Origin: Formicincola oecophyllae
GTDB lineage: Bacteria; Pseudomonadota; Alphaproteobacteria; Acetobacterales; Acetobacteraceae
DNA: 64,000 nucleotides
NCBI RefSeq assembly: GCF_006542395.2
Contig: NZ_CP038231.1
Location: forward strand, 434,001-498,000
Direction: 5' to 3'
Positions 48,962 through 57,501 of this stretch are shown here, in pieces. The translations under genes were made by a program, and so were the position numbers. The notes under the pieces were generated by a model. It ran no database searches. It saw only the letters and a list, made by a program, of their open reading frames with translations, and had not been told where the DNA came from. Each line of letters begins with the position of its first letter. Position 1 is the first letter of the stretch.

Positions 48962-50116
48962 ATGACCACACTTTTTGACCAACTGCAACTTGGGGCCATT
49001 CCCTGCAAAAACCGCGTGTTCATGGCACCGCTAACCCGGCTGCGCTCCACGCCTGATGGGGTGCCAACCCCCCTCATGGCCCAGTACTATGCGCAACGCG
49101 CTGATGCTGGGCTGATCATCGCTGAATCAATGGCCATATGCCAGCAAGGCAGTGGCTTCCTCAACGCACCTGGCATTTGGGAACAGGCGCAAATCAAGGG
49201 GTGGCGCCTTGTGACGGATGCCGTTCATGCTGCCGGTGGCAAGATCGTTGCCCAGCTATGGCACGGGGGGCGCATTGTGTTCCCTACCATGAATGGCGGC
49301 ACGCAGCCTGTTAGCGCCAGCGCGACCCAAGCTCCAGGGCTGGGCCACACATGGGAAGGTAAGGAACCATACCCCATGGCCCGCGCCCTGCGTCTGGATG
49401 AAATCCCTGCTTTAGTGGCGCAGTTCGCCCAAGCCGCCCAAAACGCCATCAAAGCTGGTTTTGACGGGGTGCAGGTTCACGCCGCTAATGGTTATCTCCT
49501 CGACCAGTTCCTGCGTGATTCAACCAACCACCGCACCGACGCTTACGGTGGTTCTGTTGAAAACCGCATGCGCCTGCTGCGCGAAGTCTGCGTAGCTGTC
49601 ATAGGGGCGGTTGGGGCAGGCCGCACAGGGGTGCGTATTTCCCCCAATGGTGAAATCCTGGGCTGTGTGGATAGCAATCCCAAGGCTCTTTTCGTGCCCG
49701 TGGCGGCCATGCTGCAGCAATTGGGGGTGGCTTGGCTTGGCGTGAAGGAATTCAACCCCCATGCAGACCCCAATGCGCCAGGTCCCCAGCAGGCGCCATT
49801 GTCCCCTGAAATCCGTAAGGTCTTCACCAATCCTTTGGTCTTGAATGGCAATTACGATTTTCAAAAAGCTGAACAGGTGGTGGGCACCGGAAAAGCTGAC
49901 GCCATATCGTTCGGGCGTCCCTTCATAGCCAACCCAGACCTGGTCAAGCGTTTTGAAAAATTGGCCCAAGGCCAGACTGCTAATGTGGCTGAAAGCGACA
50001 AGAAAACCTGGTACGGCGAATTCCTACCGCGGGAGGAGCAATCTCTAGGTTATACAGACTACCCCACAATGAATGGGCTACCTTGCGGCCCAGCTGGCGA
50101 ACCCGCAACAGATTGA
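48962..50116 (+). CDS. Old Yellow Enzyme family ene-reductase (NemA-like)
   Basis: An FMN-dependent NADPH oxidoreductase, 384 aa, reducing activated C=C bonds and some nitro compounds. Motifs: NRVFMAPLTRLRS with the flavin-tuning Thr, QLWHGGRI, substrate-binding His/Asn in GVQVHAANGYLLDQFLRD, YGGSVENR, and the FMN phosphate site SFGRPFIANPDL. The ATG at 48962 has AGGA 9 nt upstream and gives the family N-terminus (TTLFDQLQLG). The electron-poor alkene substrates cannot be specified. Confidence 0.93.
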   Translation: MTTLFDQLQLGAIPCKNRVFMAPLTRLRSTPDGVPTPLMAQYYAQRADAGLIIAESMAICQQGSGFLNAPGIWEQAQIKGWRLVTDAVHAAGGKIVAQLWHGGRIVFPTMNGGTQPVSASATQAPGLGHTWEGKEPYPMARALRLDEIPALVAQFAQAAQNAIKAGFDGVQVHAANGYLLDQFLRDSTNHRTDAYGGSVENRMRLLREVCVAVIGAVGAGRTGVRISPNGEILGCVDSNPKALFVPVAAMLQQLGVAWLGVKEFNPHADPNAPGPQQAPLSPEIRKVFTNPLVLNGNYDFQKAEQVVGTGKADAISFGRPFIANPDLVKRFEKLAQGQTANVAESDKKTWYGEFLPREEQSLGYTDYPTMNGLPCGPAGEPATD

Positions 50117-50221
50117 AGACTTAAGGGTAAAAGCGGGGCAGGGCTGCGGGGGCTGTGCTGGTATGGGCCCCAGCTGCCCTTTAAACTTACCGCCACTGAC
50201 ATGACAAAAGGAATTGGCACC

Positions 50222-50587
50222 ATGGGCATTGAGAAAAAAATTGAAGACGTAGCCAAGGACGCTGCACAGGGCGTTAAACAGTTTTTTGAAGGCGGGGAAA
50301 ACGCTGTCCTGGCCAAAAATGAAGCCGCCCGCAAAGCCCAGCACGAGGCAGAACGCAAAGCCCACGATGAAAAGCGTGACCAAGAACGCCATGAGGAGCG
50401 CGCCAAGCGTGAAGCTGAAGCCAAGGCTCATGGCGCTGACATTGAAAACAACAAAGCCTACATGGCTGACGATATGAGTGTTGTACCAGCACCCGTTGAA
50501 GGTGATGCTAGCGCTATTCAGGCTGAAGGCGGCGCAGGGGCTGCTGGTGCTGGGGCCTTTGGCAATGACATTGGCAATGCCCTGTAA
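50222..50587 (+). CDS. small highly charged coiled-coil protein
   Basis: A 121-aa soluble protein. Residues about 20-75 are a continuous Ala/Glu/Lys/Arg-rich helix (ARKAQHEAERKAHDEKRDQERHEERAKREAEAK), probably a coiled coil, followed by an acidic and Gly/Ala-rich tail. AAGGA precedes the ATG at 50222. No family is recognised; such proteins are sometimes stress-related, but nothing here shows it. Confidence 0.6.
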   Translation: MGIEKKIEDVAKDAAQGVKQFFEGGENAVLAKNEAARKAQHEAERKAHDEKRDQERHEERAKREAEAKAHGADIENNKAYMADDMSVVPAPVEGDASAIQAEGGAGAAGAGAFGNDIGNAL

Positions 50588-50715
50588 AAAGGCGCTGCGC
50601 TGTCCTTGAAGGTTGAGGCAAAAGTGTTCTCCTGAAAGGCCATTGGTTTCCACCACCAAGAATTTGCCTAGGTACCTTCACCATCAAACCAAACCTTACA
50701 TTGTGAAAAATGTAG

Positions 50716-50748
50716 AAAACCCCAGATCCTTGTCAGGACTGGGGTTTT
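50716..50748. terminator. bidirectional Rho-independent terminator
   Basis: AAAACCCCAG ... CTGGGGTTTT with an inner TCCT/AGGA pair gives a long stem around TGTC, ending in T-runs on both strands. It lies between the convergent genes at 50222 (plus) and 50794 (minus). Confidence 0.85.
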
Positions 50749-50793
50749 GAGTTTCCACAAGCTACGGTCAGGGACCGTACTGTAGCGGGAAAA

Positions 50794-51087
50794 TCAGTTC
50801 TTTAGCGCATCCTGCACATAGGTCTGGAAATTGGCCGCTTCATCGCCAGTGCCCTGTTCACCCCAAGTGTGCAGGCAAAACTCCACATAGGCACCGGCAA
50901 TCCGGCTGGCCTGGGATTCATCAAGGGGTGTACCAGCGTTTTCCATGACATAAGCGTTAAGGCGCTTGCGAATATTGGCGTCAACGCCATTCATGGTGCG
51001 CCAACCTGCGGCACCATGGGGACCAGGGATTTTTTCGCCGTGTTTTTTGTCAAACACATTTTGGTAGACATTCATCAAATTCAGCAT
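50794..51087 (-). CDS. small protein of unknown function
   Basis: A 97-aa soluble protein. The first part has a Gly/His-containing stretch (KKHGEKIPGPHGAAGWR); the rest is helical (ANIRKRLNAYVMENA; ASRIAGAYVEFCLHTWGEQ). No family is recognised. It is the last gene of normal base composition before the AT-rich segment that starts just beyond its 5' end. Confidence 0.6.
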   Translation of the reverse strand: MLNLMNVYQNVFDKKHGEKIPGPHGAAGWRTMNGVDANIRKRLNAYVMENAGTPLDESQASRIAGAYVEFCLHTWGEQGTGDEAANFQTYVQDALKN

Positions 51088-51285
51088 GAGGTTAAGCCTC
51101 CTGGTTCAGAAAAATACCTCAAAAACCTTTTGAGGATCATTAAAACATCAAGTAAATTAGGCGGAAAATCAAGCTAATGAAAATTATTTCTTAACGTATT
51201 GATCTTTAACGAAGGTGTCTTTAAACGCTAAGAAAATAAACATTTTATTCAAAATTTCTTATTTTCTAACATTCGGAAATTAACG

Positions 51286-52596
51286 ATGAAATGGATTAAA
51301 GCTAAATCTAAAAATGAAATTTTACCCTGGGTTAAAACTAATCTTCTTAAAACAGATCATCTAATTATTGTTTTTAGTGGTTTTAATGACAATGGTTCTA
51401 AAAATAATAAATTTGATATGGAAGGATTGCTTCAAAATAATGATTTTTTAAGTGTCCTTTTAAAGGATCTTAATAACCATTGGTGCCTTAAAAATCTAAT
51501 GATCTAGAAATAACTTTCGTTATAATCTAAACTAACTTAAAAATATTTTCAAACCGTACAAAAAAGTCCCGGGTATGGGCGAAAACATGGGTGGTTATTC
51601 AACCATAATTTATGACTACTTAATTAAAGGCTCTGAAGTAGTGGCTTTTCACCCCAGACTATGCTGGACCCTACTCTATGCCGATCCATTGGTGACATGC
51701 GCTCTTTGCATTCCCATGAAACGCTACCTAAAGCACTCCAGAAGTTCTTCAATTTGAAGTCTCTCTTGAGCAAAAGCCCCTTTCCTCCGCCAACTCATGT
51801 CACAGTGTTTGTCTCTTGCTATGACAAATTAGATGTTTTGCAGGGCGAGAATATTGCAGGATTGCCAGGTGTTAGTGTGCAATTCATTTCTTATTTTGAT
51901 CATTGGTTTGCCATCTACTTCAAGCGTTTGGCCTATTGCGTTCCATCATCACTGAATTTTTGCTGGGTTTTAACGTGAATGTTTTGGGCTATTTAAAAAC
52001 CTACCATGAAGTTCTTGAAAAGATTTTATTAGGCAGTGAATATATTCAAAATCATGCCCATAGTTGCCATTCCAACCTGGACCATGACAGAGAAATTGTT
52101 GGTTATTCAGGACTTACTATTGGATAATTCTTCCCTTTACAGCCTTGGCCTTAAACCGCAGATCACACACTTTACATCTAAAGCTCATCAATTCATTACC
52201 TCCAATCCGTCAGCGGTCATGGACATCACGGATAAATACCCACCTTTTGAAAAGTCTTCTTGGGAAGACCACTACATGATGACTGGTCCTTATATGCCCC
52301 TTGGAAAGGGCGCCTATTGTGTAAAAGTGTCATTGCGAGGCTGTTTCAGTCCTTTAGCTGAACTAAATCTGGATATTGCCTTCAACAAAGGGCAAAATCT
52401 TCTTGCCCTCAAAAGCCATTCTAACCTTCAGCAGGACAAGGAAATTACCTGCGCGATTGAACTACCCTTTTACGTTTTGGATGATTTGAGGGACGTTGAA
52501 ATCAGGCTGCGTGTGAAGGGACGCTTCACTGGCCGCGTTGAGCAGGTGCAGTTACTTTACCATGACTTTAAGGGTGCCCATTTAAGCAACATTTGA
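51286..52596 (+). pseudogene. decayed esterase-like gene in an AT-rich segment
   Basis: Fragments in changing frames read as one broken protein: 51286-51507 (MKWIKAKSK..., HLIIVFSGFNDNG, DLNNHWC), then from about 51560 a nucleophile-elbow-like GENMGGYSTIIYDYL and VVAFHPR, then in another frame LDPTLCRSIGDMRSLHS ... HVTVFVSCYDKLD, a third frame near 51903-52010, and finally 52036-52596 with a beta-rich C-terminal domain (GRFTGRVEQVQLLY). At least four frame changes and a stop occur. The order (I-V-F-S-G, G-x-N-M-G-G-Y, A-F-x-P) recalls alpha/beta-hydrolase proteins of surface-polysaccharide clusters. The base composition is far more AT-rich than the neighbours, which suggests foreign origin. 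Confidence 0.7.
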
Positions 52597-52738
52597 CTAT
52601 GCCTTTAATCATGCTTTCTGTTTAAGTGAATTTTAGTGCGCAGTGCCTCTACCATCGCAAAGCATGAATCCCAGGAAAGCCCCCATAGAACATGCCTTAC
52701 CTGCCCGTCATGTTCGTTTTGGCCCTTGGAAGGTCGAC

Positions 52739-52767
52739 TTGGTACTTGCAGGGCCGATGGATGTTAT
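52739..52767 (+). promoter_or_regulatory. candidate promoter of tRNA-Gly
   Basis: TTGGTA (52739-52744) and TGTTAT (52762-52767) are 17 nt apart, about 30 nt upstream of the tRNA. Each hexamer matches 4 of 6 consensus bases. Confidence 0.4.
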
Positions 52768-52797
52768 GGCATAGTTTGCAGCACTGGCTTTGAAGAT

Positions 52798-52872
52798 GCG
52801 GGCGTAGCTCAGGGGTAGAGCACAACCTTGCCAAGGTTGGGGTCGAGGGTTCGAATCCCTTCGCCCGCTCCA
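52798..52872 (+). tRNA. tRNA-Gly (anticodon GCC), CCA encoded
   Basis: A complete cloverleaf of 75 nt: acceptor arms GCGGGCG/CGCCCGC, D arm GCTC-AGGGGTAG-AGC, anticodon arm CAACC-TTGCCAA-GGTTG with anticodon GCC, and T arm with the GGTTCGAATCC loop. Discriminator T and a genome-encoded CCA end it. An AT-rich decayed gene ends about 200 bp upstream. Confidence 0.97.
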
Positions 52873-52999
52873 AACCAGTTTTATTATGTCTGTTCTGCTT
52901 GGCCGTCCTTCCTTTATTGGGCAGGCGGTTTTATGACTGACTTTATGATCGACCCCTTGTTTTATAGCTGCCCCAAGAGCATCTGCAGGTGATCTCTTT

Positions 53000-53911
53000 A
53001 TGAGCGCCTATGCTTCCAATCACCTGCTCTCAAAAGGGTTTCTAATCTGGGCCGTTGGGTTATTTTCTTTTTGCGGCAATCCAGCCTGGGCGCAACCGGC
53101 CCAAATCAATAACGAGTTAAGCACCAGGCTTTTCTTGCCAGGCGTCCAGGATAAAACCCCTGCCCCCTCCAAAGCCACCAATCCCCACCAACCAGGATTA
53201 TTGGGGGAAGTTCAAGGTGCGTTACCCCCTGATGGTGAAGCAGTCTATGCCCGCAAACCTTTGATTTTGCACGGTCATGGTGATGCCGTCATGGCAGCAT
53301 TACGCGCCCGTTGCCAACATGTGACCTACAACCAAGGCGCCTGGCGTTATGTGGCTGATACACTCACACCAAAAGCTGCAGATCTTTCACCAGCCATGGT
53401 TTATGAAGGCCATTCCCCCTTAACGGGGACGAAGTCTAGTTTGTTGCTGGAAACTAGCCCTGATGGAACGCGCCTGCACTATTCTGGCTTGTGCCAAACG
53501 GCCCCCCTGTTGTTATGGCTAACAGACGGAAGCCACCTTGATTTAAACCCTATTCGATGCCGCCCTGGGGCGGGTTTGGTTGCGGGTAAGGGGCTTGCCC
53601 TTCATGAAGTGCCGTTAGTGGTGCAGACTGAACGCACCTGCATGGTGTTAGGCACCGTTGACCGGGCTAACTGGCAAGTGTTCAAGCCCTATTGGCAGGT
53701 GTTAGCCCAACGTGCCCAAGCACGGCACGGCACGGTGACCGCGCAGGCGGCGCTGCCGTCATCCAATCCTGGTGAAATGGGACAAGCCCTGCAACGCCTT
53801 GATGAAGGGCGCCGCAACAGCTCTGTAGATATGGCAAAGGCCGCTCAGCACACTATGGATGAAGCTGAAACGGCCCAGGCAGCGCTTGAAAAGCGCCTTG
53901 CACACCCTTGA
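53000..53911 (+). CDS. secreted protein of unknown function
   Basis: A 303-aa exported protein: signal peptide (FLIWAVGLFSFCGNPAWAQ, cleavage about residue 32), a central beta-rich region with cysteines (ARCQHV, GLCQTA, PIRCRP, RTCMV), and a C-terminal helical tail rich in Ala/Gln/Glu (about 255-303). AGGTGA precedes the ATG by 7 nt. No family is recognised. It is one of a cluster of secreted orphans downstream of tRNA-Gly. Confidence 0.7.
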   Translation: MSAYASNHLLSKGFLIWAVGLFSFCGNPAWAQPAQINNELSTRLFLPGVQDKTPAPSKATNPHQPGLLGEVQGALPPDGEAVYARKPLILHGHGDAVMAALRARCQHVTYNQGAWRYVADTLTPKAADLSPAMVYEGHSPLTGTKSSLLLETSPDGTRLHYSGLCQTAPLLLWLTDGSHLDLNPIRCRPGAGLVAGKGLALHEVPLVVQTERTCMVLGTVDRANWQVFKPYWQVLAQRAQARHGTVTAQAALPSSNPGEMGQALQRLDEGRRNSSVDMAKAAQHTMDEAETAQAALEKRLAHP

Positions 53912-53921
53912 AGCAGCAGGG

Positions 53922-54161
53922 TTACTTGTCGCAAGAACCTTTTTTGCAACGTTTTTTGCAGCAACGCTTAAGGCAGCAAAGCAGTGACATGGTCAGCATA
54001 ATACCCACCATGCAGGCGATGCCACGGGCAAACCCAACAACGCGGTTGGAGTTGACAGCGGTTTCCTCAGTCGCATCAGCGATGCGCTCCAGCTGCACCA
54101 GGGCCTCTGGACCGACTTCTGCTGATTTGTCTTTGATGTTGTGGTTGTGATGTGAGCTCAT
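53922..54161 (-). CDS. small membrane protein with a Cys/Lys-rich tail
   Basis: A 79-aa protein. A His/Lys-containing polar N-terminus and a helix (EALVQLERIADATEETAVNSNRVV) precede one membrane segment (GIACMVGIMLTMSLL) and a short tail CCLKRCCKKRCKKGSC with six cysteines among lysines. AAGGAGGAGG is an excellent ribosome-binding site for the ATG at 54161. The Cys/Lys tail could bind metal or be lipid-modified; neither is shown. It is convergent with the gene at 53000. Confidence 0.7.
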   Translation of the reverse strand: MSSHHNHNIKDKSAEVGPEALVQLERIADATEETAVNSNRVVGFARGIACMVGIMLTMSLLCCLKRCCKKRCKKGSCDK

Positions 54162-54320
54162 GCTCTTCCTCCTCCTTAAGGGTCCTGCCCTCATGGCAGG
54201 GTTAGGCAGTCAGCCCACATCATGCGTTGATGCGCTGCAAGATGATAGGGTGTTTCTTTTTGCCTTGTCCCTTTAATATGGAAGCGCAACAGAAACAGAG
54301 TGTTTAGAGTGTTTTAGGCC

Positions 54321-54815
54321 ATGCCCCCCAACCCACGTCATTTTGCTGCCCGTCCCAGCCGTGTGCGGAAAGCTTTGTGGAAATTTACTCCCCTAGTGGC
54401 TGCTATGTTGGTGGGGTGTGCCCAAAAGCCCCACTTGCCCCCCCAAGCAGCTGCCAACCCTATGGCTGGCGTTAGTACTTATTATGGCGCAGGGGACCAG
54501 TCCTGCGCCGCTTGGAACAAGGTGGCTGCCCAACCAGCGCTGAATCAGTTCTATGAAGCCTGGGTGGTGGGTGAGGTTACAGGCCAGGAAAACATCTGCC
54601 GTTTGGTGCATGGCATGACATCGCCTCCCTGTTTGGGATCGCGCCTAGCCAACACGGGGCTGGTTGTCACCATGGCCCACGCCCTTTGCTTGCGCCAACC
54701 CCAAGCGAGAATTGGTTTTGCCGCCGCCACGACATGGGCTGCATTGGCACGCCACCAACCATTACCTGCGCCACAAACCCAGCGCCCCACAGGCCAACAA
54801 GGGGTTCAACCATGA
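54321..54815 (+). CDS. lipoprotein, first of a tandem duplicate pair
   Basis: A 164-aa predicted lipoprotein (lipobox AAMLVGC, Cys about 33). The mature part has the pattern YYGAGDQSCAAW ... WVVGEVTGQENIC ... PPCLGSRLAN ... ALCLRQPQARIG ... W-A-A-L, with four cysteines. The next gene repeats this pattern almost position for position. It is joined to that gene by an ATGA overlap. No known family is recognised. Confidence 0.75.
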   Translation: MPPNPRHFAARPSRVRKALWKFTPLVAAMLVGCAQKPHLPPQAAANPMAGVSTYYGAGDQSCAAWNKVAAQPALNQFYEAWVVGEVTGQENICRLVHGMTSPPCLGSRLANTGLVVTMAHALCLRQPQARIGFAAATTWAALARHQPLPAPQTQRPTGQQGVQP

Positions 54816-55393
54816 AAGCACCCCATCAACCCTTCGCCCGAACTTTTGCCGGGAAGTGTGCACGGGGCTGCTTGGCAGCCTTGGCAGCACTTTGTTGCGC
54901 TGGCCATGCTGCTATGGCAGTCCCCCCGGCCGACAGCCAAACCATTGCTTCCCCCCTGCCCAGCGTCACAGGGGCTGAAAGCGTTGCCCAACTGCTTGGT
55001 CAGATTGCCGTCTATTATGGTGTGGGCCAGCAGAGCTGTGCCAGCTGGGGCGCCCAGCCTGGCACCAATCATGATTTTGAAGTTGAATCCTGGCTTCTGG
55101 GGGAGGTCAGCGGCCTTGAGAACATGTGCCACAGCTTGCAAGGGGCCTATCAATTGCCCTGCCTGGGCAAAAGCCTTAACAGCACGGCGCCTCTTTTAAC
55201 AGCAGCACGGCTTTACTGCCGCCAACACCCCACAGCACCTATCGGCCAGGCTGGCCTAGTGGGTTGGACCAGCCTTGCCATCCGCAACACGGCCACCTTT
55301 TTGGCCACCGTGCCTGCCCCAGCACGCCAAGCAGCCAGCGTGGCACGGGCTGCTTCACAACCACTGCTGCCACAACAGGGCCCCACACCGTGA
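54812..55393 (+). CDS. secreted protein, second of a tandem duplicate pair
   Basis: A 193-aa exported protein (Ala-rich signal, cleavage near AAMAV). Its core YYGVGQQSCASW ... WLLGEVSGLENMC ... LPCLGKSLN ... RLYCRQHPTAPIG ... W-T-S-L aligns with the preceding lipoprotein, including all four cysteines, but it lacks the lipobox, so the copies probably differ in location (soluble against anchored). ATGA overlap with the first copy; a tiny membrane protein follows 2 nt later. Confidence 0.75.
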   Translation: MKAPHQPFARTFAGKCARGCLAALAALCCAGHAAMAVPPADSQTIASPLPSVTGAESVAQLLGQIAVYYGVGQQSCASWGAQPGTNHDFEVESWLLGEVSGLENMCHSLQGAYQLPCLGKSLNSTAPLLTAARLYCRQHPTAPIGQAGLVGWTSLAIRNTATFLATVPAPARQAASVARAASQPLLPQQGPTP

Positions 55394-55395
55394 CC

Positions 55396-55566
55396 ATGCC
55401 ACAAGCAAACAACACCACCCCACCTGACCCCCAGGCGAAAAGCCAACCACAGGCTGTGGTGCAGCCTTACATGAAGCGTGACACCAAAATACTGGCGTTA
55501 ACCGCCTTGGTGCTTTTCCTGCTGTTCATTTCAACCGCCTGGTGGGCGCCAGCTTTTTCCTCCTGA
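55396..55566 (+). CDS. tiny single-span membrane protein
   Basis: A 56-aa protein: a polar Gln/Pro-rich N-terminus (about 1-28), then one membrane helix (ILALTALVLFLLFISTAWW). It starts 2 nt after the duplicate pair (a GTG overlapping the TGA stop is also possible) and ends just before a terminator, so it belongs to the same unit. Confidence 0.6.
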   Translation: MPQANNTTPPDPQAKSQPQAVVQPYMKRDTKILALTALVLFLLFISTAWWAPAFSS

Positions 55567-55572
55567 CGCAAC

Positions 55573-55611
55573 AAAGGCGCCCATGGAACCAACAGTTCCG
55601 TGAGCGCCTTT
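55573..55611. terminator. terminator between convergent genes
   Basis: AAAGGCGC and GCGCCTTT enclose a second stem CATGGAAC/GTTCCGTG, giving a long hairpin with A and T ends. It lies between the plus-strand duplicate-pair unit and the minus-strand gene at 55636. Confidence 0.7.
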
Positions 55612-55635
55612 GCCGCTGCCCAAAAGGGGTGACGG

Positions 55636-55860
55636 TTAGGCCTTGACTTTGGCTGCCATGTCAGAAGCAGCAGACTCCACCTTGCTGTTGAGCTGATGGG
55701 CATTTTCACGTGCGTGCTCAACGCCGGCCTTCACTTTGTCGGAAGCTTCGTTGATGTCATGATCAAGGGCTTTGCGGCCCCCGCGGCTGTAACGGTAAAT
55801 GCCGTAACCACCCATAACAGTCGCCACAATACCAAAAACCAATGTGAGGAAACGCAACAT
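55636..55860 (-). CDS. small membrane-anchored helical protein (YtxH-like plan)
   Basis: A 74-aa protein with one N-terminal membrane helix (FLTLVFGIVATVMGGYGIY) and an amphipathic helical tail (EASDKVKAGVEHARENAHQLNSKVESAASDMAAKV) with regular spacing of charged residues, as in YtxH or CsbD-like stress proteins. No firm family. It has its own promoter region of about 165 bp upstream. Confidence 0.65.
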   Translation of the reverse strand: MLRFLTLVFGIVATVMGGYGIYRYSRGGRKALDHDINEASDKVKAGVEHARENAHQLNSKVESAASDMAAKVKA

Positions 55861-56027
55861 GCTATTTCTCCTGAAAAGCGTTGGAAGAGCCTAAAAACTC
55901 TTCGGCCGCTTTTTAAATGGTGTGTCCCCCTGGTTGAAAACAAGAGGGGGGAACGCTGGGCAGACCTGAAAATGAAGGAATGCCTCTGAAGCAACTAGGT
56001 GGCTTAACGCTTTGACCAGGTGCAACC

Positions 56028-56399
56028 TCAGAAAACGCTGATGCTCCGCACCTCGCCAGCAGTCCACGGCCCCGCCACTACTTTAAGCAGCTTCACATCG
56101 GGGCCTGCTGTGTCCCCACCATCATCGTCTGGGTCATCTTCCTGGGGTTCGGCTTCATAAAGCGTCAATTCAGAAGGTTTTTCCTCAACACCCACAAGGG
56201 TGTTGCCGTTCTTGAAAATCAACGGGAACGTGTGCGTGGAGCCATCTGCAAGGGTGAAGCGCAAATTATCATGGCCTGTGGTGCAGGCCTGGAAAAGGGC
56301 CTCATCAAACATGGCTTTGAGCGCCGCCACGCCAGCGGGCATGGAGCCAGTGGGCATGGATACTGAAAGATCCTGTTCAGGCTGGGCGCGCTCAGTCAT
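56028..56399 (-). CDS. small protein of unknown function coupled to a phosphatase
   Basis: A 123-aa soluble protein with a beta-rich middle (LRFTLADGSTHTFPLIFKNGNTLVGVEE), an acidic stretch (EPQEDDPDDDGGD) and a C-terminal beta segment. Its ATG overlaps the end of the histidine-phosphatase gene by 8 bp, so they are probably co-translated. No family is recognised. Confidence 0.65.
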   Translation of the reverse strand: MTERAQPEQDLSVSMPTGSMPAGVAALKAMFDEALFQACTTGHDNLRFTLADGSTHTFPLIFKNGNTLVGVEEKPSELTLYEAEPQEDDPDDDGGDTAGPDVKLLKVVAGPWTAGEVRSISVF

Positions 56400-57231
56400 G
56401 GGCACCCACCACGCCAGGGGCCTTCATGACCTTTTCACGCCATCCCTGGGGCGTTGGCTCCATATGGATGGGCGTGGCATTAGGAACGGGCGCGCCAACA
56501 GCTTGCCCAGGAGCCATCCCTAGCCCGAAACGCAAAGCGCGGAACCAGGCGCCATGGCCCACCAGCAAAAAGGACCCTTTGCCTTCACAGGCCGCCATGG
56601 AAAGGCCGCGCAGCGCACGCAATGCCAGAAGGTCGCGGCTTTCACCATTTTTCAGGGGCGCCCCGTTGGCCCATGCCTCAAACCAATTATTATCTGAAAG
56701 GCTTTTGCCTTCCATGGGGCCAAAATTGACTTCCGTCAGGTCTGGATCGTAACGGATGGGCAGTTCAGGCCCCCCTGCAGCCTTAATGGCTTGGACAATG
56801 TTCCAGGCTGTTTGCCAAGCACGCATCATGGGGGAGCAGACAATATGGTTGAATGGCCAGGTAGCAGCGTCTTTGGCATCCTTGAAAAGCGCAGCGCACG
56901 CTTGCCCACACGCTGTGGCCTGAGCCTGCCCGTGCGCTGTGAGGGGAATGTCAGCCCGCCCCAGGGCAAGGCCTTCCACATTGGCTTCCGTCTCCCCATG
57001 GCGAATGAACCAGAAGGGCTGCTTGTGTGCTTCCATGCCAGCACGCCCCTCCTCCAGGGCAGCGGCGATGGCCTTAGGGTCGTTTTCCAACCCAGGGGGC
57101 AACACAGAACGGGGGCTTTCATCTACCATGGCGACTGCACGACTTTCATCAAAAGGCTGTGGACGGTGGCCTGGCCAAGAATAGCTTTTTCTGCCAAGCC
57201 CGTGAATAGCTGTGAAAGGGGGCGCGACCAT
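56392..57231 (-). CDS. histidine phosphatase superfamily protein (phosphoglycerate-mutase-like)
   Basis: A branch-1 histidine phosphatase, 279 aa as drawn. The motif WFIRHGETEAN (phospho-His within RHGE, about 77-80), the Arg region SPMMRAWQTA, LTEVNFGPMEG with the acid, and the late LLVGHGAWFRAL are complete. The start is uncertain: ATG 57231 gives a leader of about 70 residues before the core; ATG 57129 is shorter. The frame is open to 57399, but that would run through the divergent gene at 57272. The substrate is unknown. Confidence 0.85.
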   Translation of the reverse strand: MVAPPFTAIHGLGRKSYSWPGHRPQPFDESRAVAMVDESPRSVLPPGLENDPKAIAAALEEGRAGMEAHKQPFWFIRHGETEANVEGLALGRADIPLTAHGQAQATACGQACAALFKDAKDAATWPFNHIVCSPMMRAWQTAWNIVQAIKAAGGPELPIRYDPDLTEVNFGPMEGKSLSDNNWFEAWANGAPLKNGESRDLLALRALRGLSMAACEGKGSFLLVGHGAWFRALRFGLGMAPGQAVGAPVPNATPIHMEPTPQGWREKVMKAPGVVGAHD

Positions 57232-57271
57232 GCCATGATGGCGCCTCCGCCCCACGCACCACAGGTTTTCC

Positions 57272-57430
57272 ATGAGCGACCCTGCACATACTCCGCCCCC
57301 AGAAGATGCCCCTATCCCAACGCCAGCAGGGCTGCCCAGCTGGCGCCTTCTCGGCATTGTCATCACCGCTGGTGGGTTGATTGGCAGCGCCATCGCCATT
57401 GCGATGCTGGTTTACATGAAAACCCACTGA
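57272..57430 (+). CDS. tiny single-span membrane protein
   Basis: A 52-aa protein: Pro-rich polar N-terminus (MSDPAHTPPPEDAPIPTP) and one membrane helix (LLGIVITAGGLIGSAIAIAMLVY) ending in MKTH. The short AGG-containing ribosome-binding site (ACAGG, 6 nt) and the position divergent from the phosphatase support it. A second protein with the same plan follows at 57502. Confidence 0.55.
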   Translation: MSDPAHTPPPEDAPIPTPAGLPSWRLLGIVITAGGLIGSAIAIAMLVYMKTH

Positions 57431-57501
57431 AAATGGGGGGCAAAGCTTGCGCGTTGGAGTGTCCTGCCCCACACGCCGCCCTTTGAACACGAGAATGATT
57501 G

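Noticed and set aside
51088-52600. Insertion sequence or phage remnant in the AT-rich segment
   Set aside because: No terminal inverted repeats, target duplication, transposase or integrase motif could be seen; only a broken esterase-like gene.
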